From contig NZ_CP162100.1 of NCBI RefSeq assembly GCF_040869035.1, positions 1,302,001 to 1,366,000 on the forward strand: a DNA stretch of 64,000 bases, given 5' to 3'. The stretch is from Vibrio sp. NTOU-M3. GTDB lineage: Bacteria; Pseudomonadota; Gammaproteobacteria; Enterobacterales; Vibrionaceae. Numbering within the stretch: position 1 is the first letter of the stretch; each line of letters begins with the position of its first letter. This document shows positions 45,086 through 54,367 of the stretch, piece by piece. The notes under the pieces are model-generated. The model saw only the letters and a list, made by a program, of their open reading frames with translations, ran no database searches and had not been told where the DNA came from. The translations under genes and the position numbers were made by a program.

Positions 45086-45769
45086 TTAATTGTTACGCGT
45101 TATTGTGATGACAGCGCCTGGGTTAAGAAAACGGTGGTTTGCAGAAAGAGCAGAACCAATTAATCCGTCATCCTGACTCACGACGCCGGGATGGAAAGTG
45201 ACGGCATCGTCATCATTACGTGCAGCGTTAAAACCTTCACCTCCGCCAGCTGGACCGGGGATGGTTGCCGCAGACTCGTCGTTACCTTCTGTACCTGCAT
45301 CCCAAACGTTCATGGTCATTTGGTAGCTTTCTCCAACTGAAAGACTTTTGATATCAAAAGCATTTTTAGCAACAAAAGCATCATTCGTATTGACCAGCAT
45401 AGATGCAACAGACAAGTAGCCCCCACGATGTGGATTAACCTTGATGGTCACAGAGTCTGTACCACCGGGGATAATCACGCCATTACCAGAGGCGCTACGA
45501 TGAACGTTTCGGCTACTCGAAGAAAGCGCCAGAAGCTCTGCATTGCTACCACCTTCGGCAAGGTATTCCAATTCGGTGGAAGCACTTTCTCCGACGGTAA
45601 AGAGTGAAAACTGGTTGTTATGAGATAGCACAGCCAAAGGAGAAAGAGGCTGATTGGCCATAACATTCTTCACAGTGACAGTGTAATTTTGACTTTTGTT
45701 ATTACTTGTATCCGGGCAGCCTGCGAGCAAGCCAACAGCACCGGCAATGAAAAGGAGTTTGCCTTTCAT
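45086..45769 (-). CDS. Spondin_N-domain lipoprotein
   Basis: A 227-residue exported protein. Lipobox LLAGC with C18. The single domain begins QNYTVTVKNVMANQPLSPLAVLSHN and ends AVITITRN. The acidic motif NDAFVA plus WDAGTEGNDE is the likely metal-binding pattern of Spondin_N. It is the second of two paralogues 9 bases apart and clearly arose by duplication. Function in bacteria is unknown; surface adhesion or matrix association is conceivable. Confidence 0.85.
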   Translation of the reverse strand: MKGKLLFIAGAVGLLAGCPDTSNNKSQNYTVTVKNVMANQPLSPLAVLSHNNQFSLFTVGESASTELEYLAEGGSNAELLALSSSSRNVHRSASGNGVIIPGGTDSVTIKVNPHRGGYLSVASMLVNTNDAFVAKNAFDIKSLSVGESYQMTMNVWDAGTEGNDESAATIPGPAGGGEGFNAARNDDDAVTFHPGVVSQDDGLIGSALSANHRFLNPGAVITITRNN

Positions 45770-45778
45770 AGTGCCTCC

Positions 45779-46459
45779 TTAATTGACGACAATAGTCACA
45801 GTAGCGACAGGGTTTAACCAGCGATGAGCACTATTATCAAGATCGCTAAGTCCACCATTTGCATCTGCATCCCCTAAGTTTCCTGGGTGAATATGAACGG
45901 TGTTATTTGTGATTGAGGTTTCAACCCCTGAGCCACCTGAACCGAAGGTGATAAATGGTGGATTTGGCATACTTGACGCAAGTTCGTCATTCGCTTCTGT
46001 GCCTGCATCGTAACTGTTGAGTGTGAGTGTATATGTGCCCGGTGCTGAAGGGATTTTCCAGCTATCTAAGCCCACGAAACCATCGTTGGTTGGCAACAAC
46101 ATGGCAGAAAGAGAAAGGTATTGGTGACTTCCTGTATCAATTGAAAACTGCGTTTGAGCTGCTGGATTCAAAATACCACTAGCTGGGTTTTCTACGAGAG
46201 TTGCCCCCGCATTGCCTAACAATGTTGCAAGCCCAGAAATATCACCGCCTTCTGCCATTGCCTGCAATTCTGGTGTTGCTGCTACTCCGGTGCGGAACAT
46301 TTGAGTACCAGAGTCATGAGCTGCGGCAATGATCGGCGTAAAGTAGATCCCTTTGGTGGCGTTGGTTAAAGTGATATCTAACTGAGCAGCAAAAGTAGGT
46401 GAGCAAACAGTAGCGAGAGCTGCAGTTATCAATCCGAGTTGAGTCTTTTTCTTGATCAT
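45779..46459 (-). CDS. Spondin_N-domain secreted protein
   Basis: A 226-residue paralogue with an ordinary signal peptide (MIKKKTQLGLITAALATVCSPTFAAQ) in place of a lipobox. Same layout: LDITLTNATKGIYFTPIIAAAHDSG at the start, NDGFVGLDSWKI and YDAGTEANDE in the middle, WLNPVATVTIVVN at the end. The first gene of the pair. One copy lipid-anchored and one free suggests division of labour. Confidence 0.86.
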   Translation of the reverse strand: MIKKKTQLGLITAALATVCSPTFAAQLDITLTNATKGIYFTPIIAAAHDSGTQMFRTGVAATPELQAMAEGGDISGLATLLGNAGATLVENPASGILNPAAQTQFSIDTGSHQYLSLSAMLLPTNDGFVGLDSWKIPSAPGTYTLTLNSYDAGTEANDELASSMPNPPFITFGSGGSGVETSITNNTVHIHPGNLGDADANGGLSDLDNSAHRWLNPVATVTIVVN

Positions 46460-46775
46460 GATGTCTTCCTTTATCTTCAGGCTTGTTGTTCTGACGGGTT
46501 AATCATGACAAGCAGAAATGACAGCCATCTCATGAAAATCTCATAAATTTCTCACAAATTTTCCATTATTCATTTCCTTGTGATTCACTGTGATATTGCG
46601 CATTTTGTTATTTATATTTCTGTATTTTTTATAAATTATAGTGTGATCTATGGTTAGTTAATTGTTTTTCAAGGGATATACACTGCATGACTAAATAGAT
46701 AAAAAGAAAGACTGAGTAAGCAAATACACCAACTTTCCCGAATAGCTATGCAAACCACCTTATGGAGATCAACGA
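46460..46775. other. Divergent promoter region
   Basis: 316 AT-rich bases between the spondin_N gene pair and the dipeptidase. No gene, RNA or repeat seen. TATGGAGATC before ATG 46776 is the dipeptidase ribosome site. Confidence 0.5.
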
Positions 46776-48248
46776 ATGAAAACATGGTCCGTGACAATTG
46801 TTTCAGCGGCTGTCGCTGCACTGATTAGTGGTAGCGCTGTTGCGTGTACCGGCATTATTGTTGGTAAAGGAGCGACCGCTGATGGCAGTATCATGATTGC
46901 TCGTAATGAGGACTTTGGAATCAACAACTGGAATAAGTACTTAGCTTTCAGGCCTGCACAAAAAAATGAGCCGGGCAATTGGACGCTGGGTAATGGGTTG
47001 GTGGTGCCAATGCCTGCCGAATTTTATGCTTACTCAGCAATCCCTGATTGGGACGCGAATACGGTAGATAGTGCAGGTAAGTATTATGAAGAGCGTGGGA
47101 TTAACGAGTTTAATGTCGCAATCTCAGCGACGACCAGCGCGGAAGTGAATGATAAAGCCCAAAAGGCAGATCCTTTGGTCAAAAAAGGTGTGATCGAAGC
47201 GGTCATTCCTTCACTTATTTTGCCACAAGTCAAAACGGCGAAGCAGGGGGTAGAGTTGCTTGGTCGTTACATTGAAGAATTTGGTGCAGGAGAGGGAAAC
47301 AGCTTATACATTGCTGATCCTAACGAAGCATGGTTGATGGAAATAGGTTCTGGGCATCATTGGATTGCGGTAAAAGTACCTGATGATAGCTATGCAATGA
47401 TTGCCAATGGTCTTCGTGTTCATGGCGTTGATCTTGGTAGTGCGGATGTGCTGCATTCACCGAAAATCGTGGACTTTGTTAAGCAGAATAAACTGTTAGA
47501 TGCTGTAGACCCTGCTTCATTCAATTTTGCAAAAGCATTCGGTGTTGTTGGAGATGTCTACAATATTGATCGTGAATGGTTAGGACAAAAGATGCTTTCG
47601 GCTAGCCACAAGCAAGCATCCCGCCAAGAGCAGTATCCACTGTTCTTAAAACCGGATGAGAAAGTGACCGTCAATGATGTCGCAGAACTACTTAGTGCAA
47701 CATACAAAGGAACGGAGCTCGAAAAAGAGGGCCAACGCCCAATTCGTGTCGAACGTCAATTGGAATCGCATATTATCCAACTGCGACCAGAAATGCCGCG
47801 TGAACTGCAAGGGTTGATCTGGCAAAGTTTTGGCGTGCTTCCTGAATCGGTGCTCATTCCACTGTATAACTCGTTAGATACTTATCCTACCGCCTATACG
47901 GTTGGCTCCGATACTTACACGGACGACTCTGCTTATTGGCAATTCCGCAGCCTAACGTCATTAGCGGCAGCAGATCCCGATAAGTATCTACCAATGTTAA
48001 AAGCAACGTGGGATAAAGAGGAAAGCAAGTTGTACCAGCAAGTGAGTAACTTAGATATGACACTAAAATCGTTGTATCAAAAAGACAAGCAAGCTGCGCT
48101 TGAGATGGCGGCAGATTATTCCTACGGTCAGCTTCAACGTACCTTAACCATGGCAACAGAGATCCGCTATAAAATGATGACAGACTTAACTAAGAGTACG
48201 GAGAAAAAGTACTCAAAAGAAGAGTTTGAAAAAATTATGAACCTATAG
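46776..48248 (+). CDS. C69-family dipeptidase
   Basis: An exported N-terminal-nucleophile peptidase of 490 residues (PepD-like). The signal peptide ends AVA before C24, which would be the new N-terminal nucleophile (CTGIIVGKGATADGSIMIARNEDFG). Other family residues are GEGNSLYIADPNEAWLMEIGSGHHWIAVKVPDDSYAMIANGLR. The last 60 residues are a helical extension. It is a single-gene unit with a strong terminator. Confidence 0.93.
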   Translation: MKTWSVTIVSAAVAALISGSAVACTGIIVGKGATADGSIMIARNEDFGINNWNKYLAFRPAQKNEPGNWTLGNGLVVPMPAEFYAYSAIPDWDANTVDSAGKYYEERGINEFNVAISATTSAEVNDKAQKADPLVKKGVIEAVIPSLILPQVKTAKQGVELLGRYIEEFGAGEGNSLYIADPNEAWLMEIGSGHHWIAVKVPDDSYAMIANGLRVHGVDLGSADVLHSPKIVDFVKQNKLLDAVDPASFNFAKAFGVVGDVYNIDREWLGQKMLSASHKQASRQEQYPLFLKPDEKVTVNDVAELLSATYKGTELEKEGQRPIRVERQLESHIIQLRPEMPRELQGLIWQSFGVLPESVLIPLYNSLDTYPTAYTVGSDTYTDDSAYWQFRSLTSLAAADPDKYLPMLKATWDKEESKLYQQVSNLDMTLKSLYQKDKQAALEMAADYSYGQLQRTLTMATEIRYKMMTDLTKSTEKKYSKEEFEKIMNL

Positions 48249-48278
48249 GTTTACATAATCATCACTAACGTGACTTAT

Positions 48279-48306
48279 AAAAGAGTGCTGCGGCACTCTT
48301 TTTTGT
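48279..48306 (+). terminator. Terminator after the C69 dipeptidase
   Basis: AAAAGAGTGC / GCACTCTTTTTT stem-loop. Confidence 0.92.
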
Positions 48307-48346
48307 ACGAGTATGTTGTTGTGGGAAAGGTGGTGTGTGCGACGTA

Positions 48347-50092
48347 TTACACGATATTAATGCTGTTTCGGGTTTCCTTCGCTTGGTAAAGTGCCTGATC
48401 CGCTTGGATATAGGCGGTTTCTGAGTCGATATCTTCCAATGCATTAACAACCTTAATACCAATTGATAAGGTGACATATTCAGAAATAGTAGAACCCTGA
48501 TGGTTTTCTTTTAGTTGAGCGACAGATTCCATAATTCGTTCTGCAATTACTTCAACTTGGGTTTTTCCTGTATAGGGCAATATCACAGCAAATTCTTCAC
48601 CACCGATTCGCGCCACAAAATCCCCTTTTCGAGTGCAATGAGTGGTGAGAATATCTGCAATTTTCACGATAACTCGATCTCCAGCAGGATGGCCATAGAG
48701 GTCGTTATATTGCTTAAAGAAATCAATATCCAAGATCATCAATGCGATTGGTTGTGTTTTATTTTTACATTCATTGATGGATTGATTTAATGTGCTAGTA
48801 AATAGGTTTCGATTGTTGAGCTTGGTTAACGGATCGGTCTTAGCCATGGTTTGCACTTGTTTTACGTATCCTTGAAGCAACACCAATGCTTCTTCCATGT
48901 CACCCAGCTCATCTCGATATTGTCGCTCAACATGAAGGCTGGTATTTCCGTAAGAGAGCTCGATGATATTGGTTCGAATATTGGTGACGCGTGCAACAAC
49001 ATGTCTTTGAATAAAGAAATAGGCAATTGAGAGGCTGAGAATGATGCCGAAAATAGCGATACCCCAGAGCACTCGCTTTTTGTGCTCAAGTTTACGTTCT
49101 GCAACTTCAGCTTCCTTAGCAAGTACGTCTTGCAAATAAACGCGAATTTGTTCTCCAGTGATCAGAAGATCATCCGCGGTTGTTGCTTGCTGAGAAATGA
49201 GCGTTTCTATAACTTTCTCAGTTCGAATGTATGCTAACTGATTGTTGAAAACGGAGATAGCGCCAGAATAAAGTGCTTTTGCATCAGACAACCATTCCCT
49301 CGAAGTTTTCCGAATCTCTTTATTTTCTAATTGAGATACATGCTCTTCAATGCTGTTGCTCAACTGGAAGACTTCACGCTTAAGTCTGTTCAGTTCTTTC
49401 ACGTTTTCTGATGTTGAGGCTTGCACCATTAACTCTGATAAAAGAAAGGCTCTTGTGTATACATTGAGGAATGTCTTAACACTTTCGATGGTACTCTCTG
49501 CCTCAATATGGCGATGAGAGTGCGTGGTTGCGAATGCGTGCCCGTCTAAAGAGATGCTTTTTTCGAGATCTTGATTGAGCTCCAAAAGCTTGGGTAGAAG
49601 TTTACTTTTTGTTGTCTCAAGAAGCGCCAGTACTCTTGGTATCACCCTTTGCTTATGACTGTTTATTTGTGCTCGAGCGATGAACAGTTGGGCAAGGTGA
49701 TCGGTATGGATAATGTATTGGCGAATACGGTCATTCACACTTTCAAGCTCATCTCGACGTTGTGCTAAAAGAGGAGAGGCGAGCAGTTGAGTGTTCAGTT
49801 CACGAATTTGCTGCCAAGAATATTTAAGACGCTGAATATGAACCGGGGTATTGATACTTCTCTGCTCAGACTTTAGGGCAAAAAGCTCTGATTTAAGGTT
49901 GGCGCTGCTGGATTGAAGTCGGCTAACCTGTTCTTTCAGTGGTACAAACTGAATCGCAGCGCGTTGATACGAATCGCTCAATTGTTGTGCGGTGTTGTTA
50001 GCAACCATAACGGTCAGTAATGTCAATATACCTATAACGCTAATGGACAGGTACAGTTGCTTTTTGATTGAGCGATATTCGTAGTCCTTCAC
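48347..50092 (-). CDS. Membrane diguanylate cyclase with large periplasmic sensor
   Basis: A 581-residue protein. One membrane helix near 13-32, a periplasmic helical domain of about 310 residues, a second helix near 345-370, a short HAMP-like linker, then a GGDEF domain from about 415. The active site is intact, GGEEF at 497-501, with DPLTKLNNRNLF before it and DIDFFKQYND for metal. There is no EAL domain. Its ATG overlaps the stop of the binding protein by four bases, so the two are made together. The layout resembles NspS with MbaA in V. cholerae, in which a binding protein signals to a c-di-GMP enzyme. Confidence 0.92.
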   Translation of the reverse strand: MKDYEYRSIKKQLYLSISVIGILTLLTVMVANNTAQQLSDSYQRAAIQFVPLKEQVSRLQSSSANLKSELFALKSEQRSINTPVHIQRLKYSWQQIRELNTQLLASPLLAQRRDELESVNDRIRQYIIHTDHLAQLFIARAQINSHKQRVIPRVLALLETTKSKLLPKLLELNQDLEKSISLDGHAFATTHSHRHIEAESTIESVKTFLNVYTRAFLLSELMVQASTSENVKELNRLKREVFQLSNSIEEHVSQLENKEIRKTSREWLSDAKALYSGAISVFNNQLAYIRTEKVIETLISQQATTADDLLITGEQIRVYLQDVLAKEAEVAERKLEHKKRVLWGIAIFGIILSLSIAYFFIQRHVVARVTNIRTNIIELSYGNTSLHVERQYRDELGDMEEALVLLQGYVKQVQTMAKTDPLTKLNNRNLFTSTLNQSINECKNKTQPIALMILDIDFFKQYNDLYGHPAGDRVIVKIADILTTHCTRKGDFVARIGGEEFAVILPYTGKTQVEVIAERIMESVAQLKENHQGSTISEYVTLSIGIKVVNALEDIDSETAYIQADQALYQAKETRNSINIV

Positions 50093-51522
50093 TCCGCCAA
50101 CATTGCCTCTTCGCCGTACAGGTTCTGTAATGTTGTGATCTGAGTTGTCAATGCTTGGAGTGTAGCATCAATATTATTGCCACTTGCTATGCTATAAGCG
50201 GCTTCCATTAGCTTAGGGTAGATAGAACCCATAGCGGTACTGGTAAAGTGCCCATATCGGTTTATTTGATCTTTCCAGCTCTGATCAGACAACTCACTGG
50301 ACGCGAGAGCCTGCCATTGAGGTGAGTTTTTATCTAAACTATCCATGAGATAACGGACAACGTCCAATCGGCAAGGGTTACCACCGCCTTTTGCATAAGC
50401 TAACTGGCTTTCGAAGCTACTGACATAACGCAGCAGCCAGTAGGCTGCTTCTGGGTTTTTACTGTCGTAACTTACGGCAAAAGAATAAGCACCATGATAT
50501 GGCTTGCCCCCCGCAACTGTAGAAATACCCAATTCTGCCTCAGGTAAATTTTGATTAACTTTTCCTGAAATCGCCCAAATATTATTGTAAGCGAATGGAC
50601 TCATCGCCACTTTACCTTGGTTTAAAGCTTGTGCTGCTTCAAAAAAAGCGAAATTTTCATCGGCAGGGATCGCGTATTGCATTAGGTCAACGTAGTAGCT
50701 TGCGGCTGCTTTGGCTTGCTCGGATTGTGAACGGGCATGGAAACCTTGAATATCGTTTCCCTTATATTCAGGAACAAACCACTTTCCGCCCATGCCCCAT
50801 AAAATTGACGACAACTCATCATTGATATGAGGCTTATTCCCAGACATTAACGCTACGCCATAGAAATCATGCTGCAATGTTTTTCCTGCAAGTTGAGTAC
50901 CTTTAGGGCGGGTAAAAAACTCAGCGGTATCTCTTAATTGTTGAAAGGTTTGCGGTGGGATCAGTTCGTAGCCATATTTCTTCTTAAAGTCTGCTTTCTC
51001 TTGTGGGTGTTCAAATAGGTCACGACGAAAATGGTTACCCATAACATAAGAATTATAAGGCAAGCTGTGAATTTCATTCTTATAAGACAGAATACTTTGT
51101 AATGCTGGGTAGTAATTGTTTGTCAGGGTTGAAAGGTATTTTTCGGCCTGTGAGTCATAGTTTTGCACAAGCTCACGAATAGGTACGGTATAACCGTTGG
51201 ATGCCCACTCTTTTGCCCAGCCAGCTTCGATAGTGACAACGTCAAATAAGCCTTGCCCATTTTGCATTGAGCTGGTTTGTAATTGATACATTTCCCCTAA
51301 TGATACTGAGCGGACGTCAACGGGTACCCCTGTCGCTTTCGTAAAATCAGCGACGATATTGTCATTGAGATAATCGGTCCAAAACCCTTTTTCTGCGACT
51401 AAAGTTATTGGTGTTTTATTACTGATGCTTGGTAACGGTACTGTTGGTTTTAAATCAACCAAAGTTTGACCAATAACGGAAAAAGAGAGTAAAGGTAAAG
51501 TCCATGTAAAACGCTTTGGCAT
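50089..51522 (-). CDS. Periplasmic binding protein partnered with the cyclase
   Basis: A 477-residue SBP family 1 protein with an N-terminal signal peptide (MPKRFTWTLPLLSFSVIGQ). Typical features are PITLVAEKGFWTDYLNDNIVADFTKATGV and FDVVTIEAGWAKEWASNGY. Sugar or polyol binding is likely by family, but the ligand is not readable. No permease or ATPase gene is adjacent; the only co-transcribed gene is the diguanylate cyclase. The likely role is sensing rather than import. Confidence 0.9.
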   Translation of the reverse strand: MPKRFTWTLPLLSFSVIGQTLVDLKPTVPLPSISNKTPITLVAEKGFWTDYLNDNIVADFTKATGVPVDVRSVSLGEMYQLQTSSMQNGQGLFDVVTIEAGWAKEWASNGYTVPIRELVQNYDSQAEKYLSTLTNNYYPALQSILSYKNEIHSLPYNSYVMGNHFRRDLFEHPQEKADFKKKYGYELIPPQTFQQLRDTAEFFTRPKGTQLAGKTLQHDFYGVALMSGNKPHINDELSSILWGMGGKWFVPEYKGNDIQGFHARSQSEQAKAAASYYVDLMQYAIPADENFAFFEAAQALNQGKVAMSPFAYNNIWAISGKVNQNLPEAELGISTVAGGKPYHGAYSFAVSYDSKNPEAAYWLLRYVSSFESQLAYAKGGGNPCRLDVVRYLMDSLDKNSPQWQALASSELSDQSWKDQINRYGHFTSTAMGSIYPKLMEAAYSIASGNNIDATLQALTTQITTLQNLYGEEAMLAE

Positions 51523-51823
51523 AATTTATAAACTCCCTTTATAAATGCTTATAGTTTATTAAATGCTGTAATGTATTCTAAGTGGCTGAATATCGCAATG
51601 TTTGTTGTGTTAAATATAGCGTCTTATCCGTAAAATTTCTGTGGTAATTTATGGCTTTTTTAACCTTTTGGTTAAACTAAAGTTTATTTTTCTTATTTCT
51701 TATGTAGAGAATAGATCTCTTTGTGAGTGGTTGAGTAACTTGAGGTAATTAATAATCTTGCACGTATAAATAAAAGGAATGATTTGAGGGCGGGGTATTT
51801 GATGAGATCCTATTGAGTTTTAA
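51523..51823. other. Intergenic region upstream of the binding protein
   Basis: 300 AT-rich bases containing the promoter of the binding-protein/cyclase operon. No gene or RNA recognised. Confidence 0.5.
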
Positions 51824-51856
51824 AGAAAAGCAGAAGGAAACCTTCTGCTTTTCTCG
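51824..51856 (-). terminator. Terminator after the M32 carboxypeptidase
   Basis: GAAAAGCAGAAGG / CCTTCTGCTTTTC stem-loop with T run on the minus strand. Confidence 0.92.
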
Positions 51857-51857
51857 T

Positions 51858-53339
51858 TTATAAATAGCGATTTCTCAGATGGTTTCGAAAATGCTGTGCA
51901 TTCAATGTTTCACCTGTTGCCTGTTCCACCAGCTCATCAGTGGTGAATACACTGCCTTTGCTCCATATATTATCGGATAACCAAGTAAATATAGGGGTTA
52001 AATCACCAGAGTGAATCGCACCATCTACATCAACCGTTTGCTTCATCGCGCCCATAAATTGAGCCGCGTACATTGCGCCTAACGTGTAGCTTGGGAAGTA
52101 ACCAAATGCGCCATCCGTCCAGTGAATATCCTGCATACAACCATTCTTGAAATTACCTTGAGTCGATAAGCCAAGGTATTGCTGCATTTTTGTATCCCAT
52201 AGCTCAGGGACATCGGTGTGCTTGATTTTTCCATTAATCAAATCACGCTCTATCTCGTAGCGTAAAATAACGTGAGCAGGATAGGTGAGTTCATCGGCAT
52301 CAACGCGAATGAAGTCTTTTTGGACACGTGTGTAGAGCTTCTGAAAGTTATCTTGGGAGAACAGCTTTGGTTCATGACCAACAAAATGTTGCCCTGCCAA
52401 ACGAGATAAATGTGTAATAAAAGCATCACTACGACCAACTTGCATTTCAAAGAACAATGATTGTGATTCATGAATACCCATTGAGCGCGCTTCTCCGGCA
52501 GGTGTGCCTGCAAGAGATTTAGGTAAGCCTTGTTCATAACGAGCATGGCCCGTTTCATGGACAATCCCCATCAATGATTGAACAAACTCATTTTCGTCGT
52601 AGCGGGTTGTAATACGCACATCCGTTGGAACTCCACCACAGAAAGGGTGAACACTTTCGTCTAAACGGCCGTGGTTGAAGTCAAACTGGAGTAGTTTCAT
52701 TACGTCCAGACCTAGGTTTTTTTGTTCTTGTGTGGCAAATAACCCAGAAGGTGCAAGATAAGTTTCAGATTTCTGCTTTTCGAGGACAGTATCGATGAGA
52801 TCCGGTAGCCAGCTTTTTACATCATCAAACAACAAATCTAAGGACGTTGAGTTTGTGCCTGGCTCATAGATGTCGAGCATTGCATCGTAGGGTGTCAAAC
52901 CCGTTGCATCTGCTCGGATTTGAGCTTCTTCTTGGGAGAGCTTAACCACTTCAGCCCAGTTCTTTTCGAAACCCTGCCAATCATTTTCAGCACGTTGAGT
53001 ACGCCAAGCGTGTTCACATTTAGAGCCTGCTAATGATTTTGCTTGTACGAGCTCTTCAGGTAATACGTTAGCTTGCTGCCACTGACGTTTTAGTTCACGC
53101 AGTGATGCTTTATCTTGAGTGGATAACGACTCACTTTCTGCTTGTTCAAACCAATCAGCAAGTTGAGGTTGTGTTAATAGGTTATGAATGTGAACAGAAA
53201 GCTCAGCCATAGCCTCTGATCGCGCTTGGTTACCACCAGCAGGCATTACCGCCGCCTGATCCCAGCCACAAATGGCAGCAAGGTGATTGAAGTGAGAAAT
53301 TTTTTGAGAATGTTGTACTAGTTTTTTGAATGCACTCAT
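51858..53339 (-). CDS. M32-family metallocarboxypeptidase (Taq type)
   Basis: A 493-residue cytoplasmic zinc carboxypeptidase, mainly helical. The zinc motif HETGH starts at H261 (MGIVHETGHARYEQGLP), and family segments DVRITTRYDENEF and GMHESQSLFFEMQVGRS surround it. The length is standard. It is a single gene. Members remove C-terminal residues broadly from peptides. Confidence 0.94.
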   Translation of the reverse strand: MSAFKKLVQHSQKISHFNHLAAICGWDQAAVMPAGGNQARSEAMAELSVHIHNLLTQPQLADWFEQAESESLSTQDKASLRELKRQWQQANVLPEELVQAKSLAGSKCEHAWRTQRAENDWQGFEKNWAEVVKLSQEEAQIRADATGLTPYDAMLDIYEPGTNSTSLDLLFDDVKSWLPDLIDTVLEKQKSETYLAPSGLFATQEQKNLGLDVMKLLQFDFNHGRLDESVHPFCGGVPTDVRITTRYDENEFVQSLMGIVHETGHARYEQGLPKSLAGTPAGEARSMGIHESQSLFFEMQVGRSDAFITHLSRLAGQHFVGHEPKLFSQDNFQKLYTRVQKDFIRVDADELTYPAHVILRYEIERDLINGKIKHTDVPELWDTKMQQYLGLSTQGNFKNGCMQDIHWTDGAFGYFPSYTLGAMYAAQFMGAMKQTVDVDGAIHSGDLTPIFTWLSDNIWSKGSVFTTDELVEQATGETLNAQHFRNHLRNRYL

Positions 53340-53485
53340 GGGGTTGCCATCCGTGACGTCGAGAAAAGAGTAGAAAGTCTATCAATTAAGTGTTCTGTGC
53401 CCAAGTCATGAGAATGATTTTTGTTGGCATTTTTTTGATATGACGTTACTTTGGCTTTGTCATTGATGTTTTACACAGGGAATGT

Positions 53486-54115
53486 ATGTTCATTGCAAAC
53501 TTTGAGGCCTTTCTTATTGCGATTACCATTCTAACGCTTACTCCGGGCTTAGATACGGCGCTGGTGATACGAAATACTTCACGAGGGGGCATTGCGGATG
53601 GCTGGGTAACCAGTTTGGGTATTTGCTGCGGTTTGTTTGTTCATGCTACGTTTTCTGCAATTGGTATTTCAGCAATATTGGCGCAATCGGCGGAATTATT
53701 CTCGTTAGTAAAAATGGTTGGGGCAGGGTATTTGATCTGGCTTGGTTTAGTGAGTTTAAAAGTTGTCTTCCAACAACATCACTCTCATGCTGTCGATCGT
53801 GAGGAGAGTTTGTCACTCAATAAACGGCGGGCATTTCGTGAAGGGTTCTTATCTAATGTCCTTAACCCCAAAACAGCAGTGTTTTACTTAGCTTTTCTTC
53901 CACAATTTATCGACTCTCAAAATTCTCCAATTAGTCAGTCGTTTTTAATGGCAGGCATTCACTTTGTGATCGCAATGGTGTGGCAATGTGGGCTTTCTGG
54001 TGCAATAAACTATACAAAAACACTTTTAAACAATACAAATTTCATCAAATGGATGGAAGGGACGACCGGAATCGTACTGGTGTTGCTAGGAGTTAAGCTT
54101 CTTACAGAAAAATAA
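53486..54115 (+). CDS. LysE/RhtB-family amino-acid exporter
   Basis: A 209-residue inner-membrane protein with about six hydrophobic segments. The family opening is FLIAITILTLTPGLDTALVIRNTSRGG. The loop FREGFLSNVLNPKTAVFYLAFLPQFI is the conserved NPK-type motif. A homoserine/threonine or similar amino acid is the likely substrate. Single gene. Confidence 0.93.
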   Translation: MFIANFEAFLIAITILTLTPGLDTALVIRNTSRGGIADGWVTSLGICCGLFVHATFSAIGISAILAQSAELFSLVKMVGAGYLIWLGLVSLKVVFQQHHSHAVDREESLSLNKRRAFREGFLSNVLNPKTAVFYLAFLPQFIDSQNSPISQSFLMAGIHFVIAMVWQCGLSGAINYTKTLLNNTNFIKWMEGTTGIVLVLLGVKLLTEK

Positions 54116-54367
54116 ATCGCCTTAACATGTAAGAAAATGTTTTTTGATTTGTATGTATAGTGTGCTAATTAAAACTTTGGTTTAATGTTTTGATTGGTAC
54201 TTATAAATTGGTTTTTTGCTAATCAATGTTTACTTTTAGAAAGTATTAATTAAATTAATAACAGTATAAATTAAACCTGTTTTCCTATTATTAATTCAGT
54301 GAGTAAACTTATGAAGTCATATTTATTTTTATGATTTTAATACGCTGTAATTGCTTAGGAAATAACA

